Shown here: positions 33,493 through 42,639 of the stretch, in pieces
Layout: each line of letters starts with the position of its first letter
Position numbering within the stretch: position 1 is the stretch's first letter
Assembly (NCBI GenBank): GCA_028718185.1
Contig: JAQUMH010000002.1
Location: 192,088 to 256,087 of the forward strand
DNA length: 64,000 bases
Direction: 5' to 3'
DNA from: Elusimicrobiota bacterium
GTDB taxonomy: Bacteria; Elusimicrobiota; UBA8919
Notes under the pieces: model-generated
Seen by the model: only the letters and a program-made list of their open reading frames with translations
The model's database searches: none
Told to the model about the DNA's origin: nothing
Position numbers and translations under genes: made by a program

Positions 33493-35690
33493 TATTTTTT
33501 GGAAGGTATTCCCTGAAGAATGGCAGGATTACTTTTTGAATATTTATTCCACAGATTTTGTGCCTGTGTATTTCTGCCTGTTTTTTCGTATATTATGCCA
33601 AGATTTCTTATTGCATCGGCATTATTCGGATCAATATCCTTCAGTATTTTATTATACATAGCTTCGGCAGCAAATACTTTTTTCTGAGCAAAATAAATAT
33701 TCCCGAGATTTAACCATGCATCCGGTCTTAATATGTGATATTTTACTAAATTATTATAAGTGTTAATATCCATAGTAATTAGAGTAAGATAATAATAAAA
33801 CCAGTCATTTCTGGCAATAAATCTTTTAAATGTATCCTCTGCATTTTTCCAGTCTTTTACCTGGGCATATGCCATACCCAGTGATTGATATGACCTTTCA
33901 AAAACAGGGTCTAATTTCTGATATTTTCTATAATCAGCAATGGCATCCTGCCACTTACCCATTTTAGAATGAACCATTCCCATTTGCATGAAAATTTGTA
34001 CATAATTTGGCGCAAGTTTTAGTACATCATTATATTTATTTATTGCTCTTTCAAGATCACCAGGTTCGCCTCTATCGTTATATACATTACCCATAAAATA
34101 ATGGGTCATTACATAATCCGGATTGTATTTTAAAACTATCTCATAATTTCGAAGCGCCTCTGACCAATCGCCTCTTTTTGAATTAAAAATAGCAATATTG
34201 TGATATACATCAGCCATGAAAAATCCACAGAAATATTTTACAAAATAAATGCAAAGAAGCAAAATACCTATTTGAACCACATTCATAAATTTTGGTTTTT
34301 GTTTTTGCGGAACAATTATATTCTTTGAGCTGGGTACCTGAGGAAGTGAAAGTATACCTATCATTCCAAGTGCAAGCCAGAAAACTACACCCTCAGAAAC
34401 AAATCTCATGCTTACACACATAAAATTATGGGTAAGCTGTGAAATAACACCGGAAGAAAAACCAATCAAACCATGAATTACAAACTTTGATTGCGGTTGA
34501 GCTGTTTTAAGCCGGTTTACAGCTGCCGTCATAAACGTTATTATAATCAATACAAAAATTCCAAATCCGATAATACCTTCATCGTAAAGCAATTCAATGA
34601 ATTCATTTTCCGGATGGTCGCTTTCAGTATTTGAACGACCTTCCAATTGAATTACTTCCGGTCTTCTATAAGCAGGATACACTGCCTTGAATGTCCCAAT
34701 ACCCGACCCTATTAAAGGATGAATTATCCTCTCTACCGGGTTGTTTGATTTAAGCGGTGAGCGGTCATACAGATAAGAACCCGGCTGTGGAGTCCTGTTA
34801 AACATTTCCCAGGTTCCAAGCCAAGTCGCTGTCCTGAACCTTACTGAATCGACACGTCCAATAGTAAGAATTAGCACCCCTATCACCATAGCAGTAAAAA
34901 CTGCTAACGACATTCCAATTAAAACTTTTCTAATAGTCTCTTTTTTCCCGTGTGCTAAAAATGCAACTGCAAAAAATGAAAATGCAATTACTCCGGCAGA
35001 ATAAGCTATCCATGCAGCTTTGGAATAAGTAAAAATAATACAAAAAACAGTTGAGATATAGAACAAAATCATAAATTTAGAAAATCTTACAAATACAAAA
35101 GATAATATTATAGGGGCAACAACAAGTAAAAAATCACCATAGAAATTAGGATTACCAAAAGTTGAAAATATCCTTGTCGAGAACGCCTGTCTCCATATAA
35201 AAGGATCTAAACCTGTAGCGGGATTCGGCGGGTAAAATCTATCAAAAAACTGAATAATTCCATAAAATACTGCAATAAAAGCACCAGCCAAAAACCAGTT
35301 AACAAGACGCCTCTGATGCTTCTCGCTTCTGAATTCTGATACTATTATATAAAAAAGAAAAATATAAAAAACTCTTCTGCTAAACTCGTCATATGTAACG
35401 AACCAGTTCTTTAGCGGTGAAATTGATGCTGATAATGTTCCTGATAACAGAAAAAGGGTAACCGGCAGGATTAAGTGAAAAGAACCTTTTGGAAATGGAT
35501 TTTTCCAGCTCTCAATTAACTTTATAAAAAATACTGTCATCAAAATTGTGCCGCCTACCTGACAAATAGTTATTTTTATCTGGCAAGAATCATATGTCCT
35601 CAAATAAAAAGCATCCGCCATGAGAAGATAAAAAATCGGCGTAAAATAAAGCATAATTTTCCGGCACACATCAATAATTGTTTTGTTCAT
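33492..35690 (-). CDS. O-antigen ligase-family membrane protein with C-terminal TPR, paralogue 3
   Basis: This 732-residue protein has the same architecture as the genes at 24187 and 31462. Motifs: RIFSTFGNPNFYGDFLLVVAP, HPLIGSGIGTFKAVYPAYR and SDHPENEFIELLYDEGIIG. About five TPR units run from residue 515 to the end (EALRNYEIVLKYNPDYVMTH; WQDAIADYRKYQKLDP). It overlaps paralogue 2 by one base. No ribosome site of note is visible. Confidence 0.86.
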   Translation of the reverse strand: MNKTIIDVCRKIMLYFTPIFYLLMADAFYLRTYDSCQIKITICQVGGTILMTVFFIKLIESWKNPFPKGSFHLILPVTLFLLSGTLSASISPLKNWFVTYDEFSRRVFYIFLFYIIVSEFRSEKHQRRLVNWFLAGAFIAVFYGIIQFFDRFYPPNPATGLDPFIWRQAFSTRIFSTFGNPNFYGDFLLVVAPIILSFVFVRFSKFMILFYISTVFCIIFTYSKAAWIAYSAGVIAFSFFAVAFLAHGKKETIRKVLIGMSLAVFTAMVIGVLILTIGRVDSVRFRTATWLGTWEMFNRTPQPGSYLYDRSPLKSNNPVERIIHPLIGSGIGTFKAVYPAYRRPEVIQLEGRSNTESDHPENEFIELLYDEGIIGFGIFVLIIITFMTAAVNRLKTAQPQSKFVIHGLIGFSSGVISQLTHNFMCVSMRFVSEGVVFWLALGMIGILSLPQVPSSKNIIVPQKQKPKFMNVVQIGILLLCIYFVKYFCGFFMADVYHNIAIFNSKRGDWSEALRNYEIVLKYNPDYVMTHYFMGNVYNDRGEPGDLERAINKYNDVLKLAPNYVQIFMQMGMVHSKMGKWQDAIADYRKYQKLDPVFERSYQSLGMAYAQVKDWKNAEDTFKRFIARNDWFYYYLTLITMDINTYNNLVKYHILRPDAWLNLGNIYFAQKKVFAAEAMYNKILKDIDPNNADAIRNLGIIYEKTGRNTQAQNLWNKYSKSNPAILQGIPSKK

Positions 35691-35730
35691 AAGTATTAAT
35701 CATTCCTCAAAATTTAAAAAGTATCATATA

Positions 35731-35802
35731 AGCCGGCGAGTGGAATTGAACCACCGACCTATGGTTTACGAAACCATTGCTCTGCCCCTGAGCTACGCCG
35801 GC
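35731..35802 (-). tRNA. tRNA-Thr(CGT)
   Basis: It folds as a full cloverleaf: acceptor GCCGGCG/CGCCGGC, D stem GCTC/GAGC, anticodon arm ATGGT-TTCGTAA-ACCAT with anticodon CGT, and T arm GGTGG-TTCAATT-CCACT. CCA is not encoded. Confidence 0.96.
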
Positions 35803-35817
35803 AACCTGCTCGGCAGC

Positions 35818-35901
35818 AAATTTTTCTGAAACGTTCCCTTGTGGTCACTCTGAGATTTGCTCCATGAAGGAAAAGTCGCAAATCTAGGTTCTGAAAAATT
35901 T
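35818..35901 (+). repeat. Structured inter-tRNA repeat, copy 1
   Basis: AT-rich outer arms (aaatttttctgaa and ttctgaaaaattt) enclose an inner stem agatttgc (35852-35859) / gcaaatct (35878-35885). The core tcactctg ... gctcc ... gaa-aaaagtcgc recurs in reverse orientation at 36048-36150. Confidence 0.55.
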
Positions 35902-36047
35902 CTACCTTCGCTTACTATTACTTCTTACTATTACTTATAGTACTCTGCAGAATTTCCTTGTTTCGTTTCTATTATAAATTATGGAAAATTACTTTAATAA
36001 TCGCAAAGTGATGGAGAAATTTTTTTTACCCTAATCGAAAGCGAAGT

Positions 36048-36150
36048 AATAAATTTATCCAGACCCTCGAGGAGCGACTTTTTCGTTCCAGGAGCGACGA
36101 CAGAGTGAAGCCGATAGGGCGATCGGCTGAGCGTGTCTGGAAAATTTATT
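36048..36150 (-). repeat. Structured inter-tRNA repeat, copy 2 (inverted)
   Basis: Imperfect terminal inverted repeats (36048-36064 and 36135-36150, sharing aataaatt and ccagac) enclose a small hairpin agccgat/atcggct. The reverse complement of the core matches copy 1. No gene lies in 35803-36164. Confidence 0.55.
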
Positions 36151-36164
36151 TCTGAGCGTAAATT

Positions 36165-36237
36165 TGCCACGGGACGGAATCGAACCGCCGACGCAAGGAT
36201 TTTCAGTCCTTCGCTCTACCAGCTGAGCTACCGTGGC
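36165..36237 (-). tRNA. tRNA-Phe(GAA)
   Basis: Acceptor GCCACGG/CCGTGGC with A73, D stem GCTC/GAGC, anticodon arm AAGGA-CTGAAAA-TCCTT with anticodon GAA, T arm GGCGG-TTCGATT-CCGTC. CCA is not encoded. Confidence 0.97.
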
Positions 36238-36274
36238 ATTTATTTTAATTATCTTTCAAACAATTACTTCTGCG

Positions 36275-36302
36275 ATTATAATAAAAATAATATGTTTGTC
36301 AA
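36275..36302 (-). promoter_or_regulatory. Consensus promoter for tRNA-Phe
   Basis: TTGACA (36297-36302), a 16-bp spacer and TATAAT (36275-36280). The start site lies about 30 nt before the mature tRNA. Confidence 0.82.
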
Positions 36303-36359
36303 GTTTTTTACTAACTATTTTTCCCTCTTTATTGTTGGTAAATATGCAAGGTCGGCATT

Positions 36360-37790
36360 TTAATGAGATTTTGTGATTTTTTTGCTTTTAGGATCCAAAT
36401 ATTCTCCAGTCCAACAATAAAGACACAATTTTTCCCGCGGCAGACCGACAGATTTCACTAAATTATCTATAGTTTGATATCTTAAGGTAGTAGCATCCAA
36501 ATCCTTAGTAATCCAGTCTATCATTTTTTTATATTTTTTGGATTTATGATTTGTATATTCTTTTATATCCCCGGATTTATTACCTTCAATAGCGTGAATA
36601 GCTTTTCGTGCTGCAAGTTCATCTATACTCCGCGTGGAAAGATTAAACTTACAAGGAAACATCAATGGCGGGCAGGCAGGTCTTACATGAATCTCTTTTG
36701 CCCCAGCTTCCCAAAGTTTTTTTATGGTGGAATTCTTTAATTGTGTTCCCCTTACAATTGAATCTTCGCATACAACAATCCTGTTATCTTTAATTACTTC
36801 CTTTATGGGTATAAGTTTCATTGTCGCTATATGGTCACGTTTTTCCTGCGAAGGCGGAGTATAACTTCTGCCATACCCGGACGTGTATTTTACTAAAGGC
36901 CGTCTTAAAGGTTTTTTAGACTCCATAGCGTAACCTATTGCATGTCCCATACCGGAATCAGGCACACCGGAAACTAAATCTACATCTATATCGCGGTCAC
37001 CTTTTGCTAAACATCTGCCGCATCTTTCCCGTACTATCTCTGTGTTAATACCTTCATAATTTGAAGCAGGAAAACCGGTATAAATCCACAAGAATGTACA
37101 TATTTGATTCAGATTGATACCCTCTTTTTTTTGAACTATGCCTTTTTCAGTTAATAATACTATCTCCCCAGGTTCAATATATTTTTCAATTTTGAATCCG
37201 GTATTTGGAAAAGCTGCTGTTTCAGAAGTTACTGCTATTTCATCTTTTCGCTTACCGATTATAAGAGGCGTATATCCAAACCTGTCTCTGGCGGCATATA
37301 CACCATCTTTATTTAATAATAAAAGGGAACAGGAACCGTCAATTGCATTAAACATTTTTTCTATCCCATCCACAATGTTCTTTCCTTCAGTTATCATCTT
37401 GGCTACTAATTCAGTAAGATTAATAGTACCACGGTTTACTTCACTGAAAGTTATTCCTTTAGCCAAAAGTTTTTTTGATAATTCTTCAGCGTTTTCTAAA
37501 AACCCGTTAGTAACTATACAAAATGAGCCAAATTTTGAATTTAAATAAATAGGTTGTTCATCAAAAGCAGAGATTACTCCTATACCTTTGTTACCCTTCA
37601 GATTTTTATAATCTTCATGAAACTTGGATTTAAACTGACTCTGGCTTATGTTATGTATTTGTCTGGTAAAATTTTCGCCCAAGACAGCCATTCCTCCATA
37701 TTCCGTTCCCAGGTGAGAATGATAATCTGTTCCGTAAAACAAAGTCTCTTTACATTCACCTTTGGAAACTACCCCAAAAATCCCGCTCAT
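36360..37790 (-). CDS. Amidophosphoribosyltransferase-like protein with degenerate glutaminase site
   Basis: The frame matches PurF: an Ntn glutaminase-like domain (1-230), then a phosphoribosyltransferase domain with VSGVPDSGMGHAIGYA and the PRPP loop VVCEDSIVRGTQL. All four cysteine positions of the iron-sulfur type are kept (NQICTFLWIY; FPCKFNLS; LCLYCWTGEY). The glutaminase is odd: it begins MSGIFG, with Ser in place of the catalytic Cys. The usual GHxRY loop reads GVISAF, so the Arg that binds glutamine is missing. TNGFLEN keeps the oxyanion Asn-Gly. It may use free ammonia or another amine, or have another role. No other pur gene is nearby. Length 476 is normal. Confidence 0.85.
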   Translation of the reverse strand: MSGIFGVVSKGECKETLFYGTDYHSHLGTEYGGMAVLGENFTRQIHNISQSQFKSKFHEDYKNLKGNKGIGVISAFDEQPIYLNSKFGSFCIVTNGFLENAEELSKKLLAKGITFSEVNRGTINLTELVAKMITEGKNIVDGIEKMFNAIDGSCSLLLLNKDGVYAARDRFGYTPLIIGKRKDEIAVTSETAAFPNTGFKIEKYIEPGEIVLLTEKGIVQKKEGINLNQICTFLWIYTGFPASNYEGINTEIVRERCGRCLAKGDRDIDVDLVSGVPDSGMGHAIGYAMESKKPLRRPLVKYTSGYGRSYTPPSQEKRDHIATMKLIPIKEVIKDNRIVVCEDSIVRGTQLKNSTIKKLWEAGAKEIHVRPACPPLMFPCKFNLSTRSIDELAARKAIHAIEGNKSGDIKEYTNHKSKKYKKMIDWITKDLDATTLRYQTIDNLVKSVGLPREKLCLYCWTGEYLDPKSKKITKSH

Positions 37791-37872
37791 TATTTACCCC
37801 CAAGGTAAGCACGCCAAGGATCTACGACAACTACAAATATTGATCAATGCATAAATTGACCAAATATATTAC

Positions 37873-38841
37873 TTAATCTTCAATTTCTACTTCGGTGAGC
37901 TTTTCATAAAATTTAAGAAAATCTTTTTTTTCAGGTGATTTATCATCCATCGCCATTAAAGTCATTGCTATGTCCGGATGACGATTTAAAACACCGGTAA
38001 TCATATATGGTATGGAATATCCCCATTGAATCTCTTTGTTAAGCGGTAATATCTCTTTACTTACAATATCAAGAAGCGGGCGAATATCAAATTTTGGATT
38101 TTTCAGAAAACTTATTAAAAGTTCAAGCGGGCAGTTCCCGGCAGCACGCCCAAGACCATAAAGAGTACCGTCCAGATAATTGGCACCGCGAATAATACCG
38201 GCAATTGTATTAGCAAACCCTAATTGCTGGTGATTATGACAGTGGACACCGACCTCTTTATTTTTAAGATACTTCTTAAACTTATCTACATAAAAATCAA
38301 TATCTTCACTGTAAAGAGCCCCGAAACTATCTACTACATAACATGCCGATATTTTTGTTTCCTCTTCTATCTGCTGTAATGCTTCATCGAGCTCCCGTTC
38401 AAGAGCAACTGAGATAGACATAATATTTATTGTTGCCTCATATCCTTTATCAGTCGCATTGTTTGCAAGCTTAATCGCTTTATCAACGTCTTTAACATAA
38501 GTTGCGACGCGGATTACATCAACAACGCTTTCTGATTTAGGAAGAACATCATCAGGAACCGCCTTATGGGCATCCTGCATAATCGCTATTTTTGTTTTAT
38601 CTGATTTTATTCCATCAACTACTTTTAAAAGATTTTCCTCATCACAAAAACGCCACGGTCCATATTCTTTTACAGAAAACATTTTTTTACTATTCCTGTA
38701 GCCCAACTCAATAATATCTATACCAGCATCACAAACAGCTTTATAGACCTTCCTGACAATTTCAAATGAAAAATTTGATTTGTTCATTAAGCCGCCATCA
38801 CGAATGGTACAATCTACTACTTTAATTTCCGGTCTGAACAT
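37873..38841 (-). CDS. HMGL-like (DRE-TIM) aldolase
   Basis: This 322-residue protein begins VVDCTIRDGGLMNKSNFSFE, the DxTxRDG metal/substrate motif of DRE-TIM enzymes, and has GVHCHNHQQLGFANTIAGI with the His ligands and LDGTLYGLGRAAGNCPLELL. It most resembles 4-hydroxy-2-oxovalerate aldolase-type members. No acetaldehyde dehydrogenase partner is present, so the substrate is uncertain. An AAAGGAG site precedes the ATG. It lies next to hypF, which may be coincidence. Confidence 0.85.
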   Translation of the reverse strand: MFRPEIKVVDCTIRDGGLMNKSNFSFEIVRKVYKAVCDAGIDIIELGYRNSKKMFSVKEYGPWRFCDEENLLKVVDGIKSDKTKIAIMQDAHKAVPDDVLPKSESVVDVIRVATYVKDVDKAIKLANNATDKGYEATINIMSISVALERELDEALQQIEEETKISACYVVDSFGALYSEDIDFYVDKFKKYLKNKEVGVHCHNHQQLGFANTIAGIIRGANYLDGTLYGLGRAAGNCPLELLISFLKNPKFDIRPLLDIVSKEILPLNKEIQWGYSIPYMITGVLNRHPDIAMTLMAMDDKSPEKKDFLKFYEKLTEVEIED

Positions 38842-38901
38842 TTTATATCTCCTTTAAAAATATTTAAGCTGCGTTAAGATGTGCTATTTTAGTAAATAAA
38901 A

Positions 38902-41256
38902 CTAACTATGTAAACCCCCACATGCTAATTTTGAGACATAAACCTGACCCAAAGAAATTCCACCGTCGTTGGTTGGCACTTCTTTATTTGTAAAAACACT
39001 GAACCCGGCATTTTTAAGTAATTCAATAGCTTTCCCCAATAATGTCATATTTTGAAAAACACCGCCGCTTAATGCTACTTTATTTATTTTAGTTTCTTTC
39101 CTTAGTTTTTGACATACGTCCAAAATGATTTCTGCAAGTGTATTATGAAATTTAAACGAAATCTCTCCTTTGGATTTCTTTTTTTTAAGGTCGTTAATAA
39201 TTTCTATTATCATTTTTTTAACATCAATCTCATCTCCGATAATTTCATAGTTATAACTTTTAACCGGTCCCTTGCAACCATCAACCGCTAAATTCTCCAG
39301 TTCAATTGCCGCCTGAGCTTCGTAAGTTGTTTCTTGTCTTAAATTTATTATTGATGCCACTGCATCAAAAAGCCGTCCCATTGAAGATGTTAAAGGAGAG
39401 TTTATATTTTTATCAATCATATTCTTTATAACTGTTATTTTCTTATTCTTGTAAAACCTGACTGCCTTTTCTCCCAAAATCGAATACAGATAACTGAACC
39501 CTGTCCGCCATATTTCATTTGCAGCAGCATCACCGCCAGGCAATTTAATATATTTTAAATGATATTTTCGTTCGAAAGTTCCACCATCAACAACTAAAAA
39601 TTCACCGCCCCAAATAGCGTTGTCAGTCCCATAACCTGTCCCATCATACGCTACACCAATAATTTTTTCATTAATATTATTTTCTGCACAAACAGAAGCG
39701 ATGTGAGCGTGGTGGTGTTGAATAAAAATAGTCCGAGGTCCGAGGTCCGGGGTCCGAGGTCTAGAGTTCATAGTCTGAAGGTCTTTGGCGTATTGGGTGG
39801 AAAGATAGTCCAGGTGTAAATCGCAGGCAATAACTTTTGGATTTACCTTTAAAAGATTTTTCATATTTTCAATTGCTTCTTTGTAAAACTCGTATGTTTT
39901 TAAGTCTTTTAAGTCACCTATGTATTGTGAAATATACGCTTCGCTCCCGCGTGTCAGGCAAAAAGTGTTTTTTAGTTCAGCACCGGTCGCGAGAACGTCG
40001 GGAAGCCCGCCACTAAAGCTCGGCGAGGCAAGTGGGATGGGATTTGGGACGTAGCCGCGGCTGCGGCGGATGATTCTTTGTTCTCCCTTACAATCTATTT
40101 GGACAATGGAATCGTCACACCTGTTAAAGATATCCCTGTTATGCAATAAAAAATAATCGCAGATTCCGGAAAGTTCTTTTAGTACCTCTTTATTGTCTTT
40201 ACAGATTGGTTCATCCTGTTTATTGCCGGAGGTCATGACAAGGGCTGAGAAATTGGAAATTGGAAATTGGAAATTAAATAATAGATAATGCAGCGGGGCG
40301 TAAGGAAGCATAACGCCAAGTGAGTTATTGTTTGGAGAGACAAAATCGGAAATTACCTCTCCTTGTCGTTTTTTCAATAATACAATTGGACGTTCGGAAG
40401 ACAATAAAACTTTTTCTTCTGCTTTGTTTACGTGACAGAATTTTTTTACAGCTTTTATATCAGGCATCATTACTGCAAACGGTTTATCTGGGCGGCTTTT
40501 CCTGATACGAAGTTTTTTGACAGCATCATTATTAGTAGCATCACAAGCAATATGAAAACCCCCAATCCCTTTTATCGCAACAATCTTTCCTTTCTTTAAA
40601 AGTTCAATAGTCTTTTGAATTGCCTTTAACCCTTGACCTTGGACCTCGCCCACCACCAAACCGTCGGCGGGCAGGGACCTCGGACCTCGGACTAATTCCA
40701 CATTTGGCCCACAATCCCAACAGGCATTTGGCTGGGCATGGAACCTTCTATCAGATGGATTTTCATAATCATTTCCACATACTTTGCACATATTAAAACT
40801 TTGCATTGTCGTATTTTTTCTGTCATAAGGGATATCTTTTATAATAGAAAATCTCGGACCGCAGTTAGTGCAATTTATAAATGGATATAGATACCTATGA
40901 TTATTTTTATCATACAATTCGTGAAGACAATCATCACATATTGCAATATCCGGAGAAATATTCAGTAGAGCCTTATTATCAACAGTGCTTTTCTTTATAA
41001 CAAACTTCTTGTCATATTGTAATATAATCTTCTTAAGCGTTATTTTAGTGATTCTTGCTTGTATTGGCGGGGTATTTTTTAATTTCCCTAAAAATATTTT
41101 TATACTCAGCTTATTACCTTCCACTTCTATTATTACACCCTCGCTTGTATTAATAACAAACCCTGCAAGGTTTTCTTGCACAGCATAACGATAAACCGTG
41201 GGTCTGAATCCCACGCCTTGAACTCTACCGGAAACAATTATTTTATATCTTTCCAT
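38902..41256 (-). CDS. hypF: Carbamoyltransferase HypF, hydrogenase maturation
   Basis: HypF makes the thiocarbamate used to build the CN ligands of NiFe hydrogenases. Domains in order: acylphosphatase (VSGRVQGVGFRPTVYRYA), two zinc fingers (CDDCLHELY; CTNCGPRFS; CKVCGNDY; CWDCGP), a YrdC domain (AIKGIGGFHIACDA; MLPYAPLHYLL; MTSGN) and a Kae1-like domain (QHHHAHIASV; GVAYDGTGYG; ALSGGVFQN). Three loops carry extra residues encoded by tandem repeats (39731-39784, 40249-40276, 40628-40693). The frame stays open across all three. Length 784 is normal. Confidence 0.95.
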   Translation of the reverse strand: MERYKIIVSGRVQGVGFRPTVYRYAVQENLAGFVINTSEGVIIEVEGNKLSIKIFLGKLKNTPPIQARITKITLKKIILQYDKKFVIKKSTVDNKALLNISPDIAICDDCLHELYDKNNHRYLYPFINCTNCGPRFSIIKDIPYDRKNTTMQSFNMCKVCGNDYENPSDRRFHAQPNACWDCGPNVELVRGPRSLPADGLVVGEVQGQGLKAIQKTIELLKKGKIVAIKGIGGFHIACDATNNDAVKKLRIRKSRPDKPFAVMMPDIKAVKKFCHVNKAEEKVLLSSERPIVLLKKRQGEVISDFVSPNNNSLGVMLPYAPLHYLLFNFQFPISNFSALVMTSGNKQDEPICKDNKEVLKELSGICDYFLLHNRDIFNRCDDSIVQIDCKGEQRIIRRSRGYVPNPIPLASPSFSGGLPDVLATGAELKNTFCLTRGSEAYISQYIGDLKDLKTYEFYKEAIENMKNLLKVNPKVIACDLHLDYLSTQYAKDLQTMNSRPRTPDLGPRTIFIQHHHAHIASVCAENNINEKIIGVAYDGTGYGTDNAIWGGEFLVVDGGTFERKYHLKYIKLPGGDAAANEIWRTGFSYLYSILGEKAVRFYKNKKITVIKNMIDKNINSPLTSSMGRLFDAVASIINLRQETTYEAQAAIELENLAVDGCKGPVKSYNYEIIGDEIDVKKMIIEIINDLKKKKSKGEISFKFHNTLAEIILDVCQKLRKETKINKVALSGGVFQNMTLLGKAIELLKNAGFSVFTNKEVPTNDGGISLGQVYVSKLACGGLHS
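39731..39784. repeat. In-frame tandem repeat in hypF, loop 3
   Basis: About four units of gtccgagg; it encodes a SRPRTPDLGPRT-like loop before QHHHAHIASV. Confidence 0.65.
40249..40276. repeat. In-frame tandem repeat in hypF, loop 2
   Basis: Units of aaattgg repeat about four times; they encode FNFQFPISNF before ALVMTSGN. Confidence 0.65.
40628..40693. repeat. In-frame tandem repeat in hypF, loop 1
   Basis: ggacctcg-type units sit on both sides of a ccgtcggcggg core; they encode the stretch between CWDCGP and the YrdC domain. Confidence 0.6.
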
Positions 41257-41305
41257 ATTGTGTGTTTAAAATATCAAAGCTGTCCACTAAAAATCTCATA
41301 ATTTT

Positions 41306-41355
41306 CCCCTCAACTCTTTCTTCTCCCCCGAGGAGAGAAGATGAAAGATGAGGGG
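41306..41355. repeat. CCCCTCATC hairpin repeat, copy 3 (inverted)
   Basis: Same hairpin as at 31407 but in the opposite orientation (cccctcaact ... gatgagggg). It lies between hypA and hypF. Confidence 0.7.
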
Positions 41356-41417
41356 TCAGACAATTGTGTTATTATATCAGTTTTAAGATGAAATCTAAAG
41401 CAGGGCTTGAAATTATA

Positions 41418-41759
41418 TCAACCTTCTATAAAATCAACATAAACTTCTTTACCGAAAATAATTTCAATATTATCGCTTTGGCAGGACGGGCACAAGAAGT
41501 ATTTTTTTTCAGGTAAAAATTCTTTGGAACACTTTTTACATTTTGCTTTTACTTTTTCAGCAGCAATTTCCAGGATACAACCCGAAGCAATTGTATTTGG
41601 AAATAAATGGTCGACAAAAGAATGTCTTAAAAAATCCATTTCTATTCCTGCGGCCTCACCAAGTTTTACAGATATTTTTGTAATTTTCTTAAGTTTATTC
41701 TCTTTTGCTTTCTGTAAAACAATATCAAAAAGGTTTTTAGCAATCCCTAATTCATGCAT
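41418..41759 (-). CDS. hypA: Hydrogenase nickel-incorporation protein HypA
   Basis: HypA delivers nickel to NiFe hydrogenase (and sometimes urease). The start MHELGIAKNLFDIVL has the nickel-binding Met-His-Glu. KISVKLGEAAGIEMDFLRHSF follows. The zinc site is CKKCSKEF and CPSCQS. Length 113 is normal. An AAGGAG site lies upstream. HypF is downstream; no hydrogenase or hypB-E lies in the window. Confidence 0.95.
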   Translation of the reverse strand: MHELGIAKNLFDIVLQKAKENKLKKITKISVKLGEAAGIEMDFLRHSFVDHLFPNTIASGCILEIAAEKVKAKCKKCSKEFLPEKKYFLCPSCQSDNIEIIFGKEVYVDFIEG

Positions 41760-41802
41760 AAATAATTTTTCTCCTTAAGTTTTAAGAAAAGATTCGTTAT
41801 TT

Positions 41803-42639
41803 TTACTTTCCGAGCAATAAATCTTCTATCTCATCCCAATTTGATACAAATGTCACATTGGGAATAGTTTTGTTTTCTTTACCTATCTTAATAACTTTCA
41901 TATCGTTTGCAAGGTATGATTCTATATCAGTATCTCTGTCGCCAATACCGATTGAGATATTTTTCCATATTTGTTTTAATTTTTTAATTCTTTCTGTTTT
42001 ATATTTCACAGAACTTAAAGGATAATCACCTAAATCCCAAAAGAACACAGGGGCATCAGGAAATTTATACATTTTTAGCCATTCTTCTGTCTTCCATAGA
42101 AACACCTCTTCTCTTTTGGTTACAAAGACAATATCATATTTTCTGGAAAGCTTTTGTAAAACTTCCGGGGCATTTTTAAGGGGCATAACTTTTTCATTTG
42201 GTTTAGTTACATATCCGAACCAACTTACATCAGCAATAGTGTGGTCTATATCAACAACCATAGCAGGTTTCTTTTTATCAGAACAAAATATTTTTGCTGA
42301 TACCGGTCCTGAAATATAATTAGAAGCCGTTGATAATTTTACATTTAACTCAAATATACCCGGTTTATTGATTATATACGGCAGGAAAGCAAAACCTTCA
42401 CTATTAGTTATAGATTCCCCTATGTTTTTGTTATCAATATAAAAAGCGAGTTTTTCATCTTTTATGTCCGGTCGGAAAAACAAAACTTTCTTTTCTAACT
42501 TTGCACTGAGAATAACTTCTTGACCGGGAATGGATATTGAATCATATGCGACTAATCTTGCCGGTTTCAGCATTTCCGCAGAAAGATTATTAAAACCGTA
42601 CAAAATTAAAATACTAAGCAATATACTTTTTTTATTCAT
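41803..42639 (-). CDS. HAD-family phosphatase with Ig-like N-terminal domain (LNS2-like)
   Basis: A signal peptide (1-20) and an Ig-like region (about 28-120) precede a HAD domain starting PAMVVDIDHTIAD, the DxDxT motif. IVFVTKREEVF supplies the threonine and IGIGDRDTDIES the final Asp pair. The pattern resembles LNS2/phosphatidate phosphatase-like HADs and acid phosphatases, so a lipid or phosphate-ester substrate is possible outside the cytoplasm. It overlaps the glycosyltransferase gene by 4 nt (ATGA). Confidence 0.78.
   Translation of the reverse strand: MNKKSILLSILILYGFNNLSAEMLKPARLVAYDSISIPGQEVILSAKLEKKVLFFRPDIKDEKLAFYIDNKNIGESITNSEGFAFLPYIINKPGIFELNVKLSTASNYISGPVSAKIFCSDKKKPAMVVDIDHTIADVSWFGYVTKPNEKVMPLKNAPEVLQKLSRKYDIVFVTKREEVFLWKTEEWLKMYKFPDAPVFFWDLGDYPLSSVKYKTERIKKLKQIWKNISIGIGDRDTDIESYLANDMKVIKIGKENKTIPNVTFVSNWDEIEDLLLGK

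Noticed and set aside
37801-37872. Decayed REP element near the PurF-like gene
   Set aside because: gcacgccaagg and ctac are present but the second stem arm is lost; too degraded to call.
38902-41256. Frameshifts in hypF at the tandem repeats
   Set aside because: The frame is open throughout and all domain motifs follow in order, so these are in-frame insertions.
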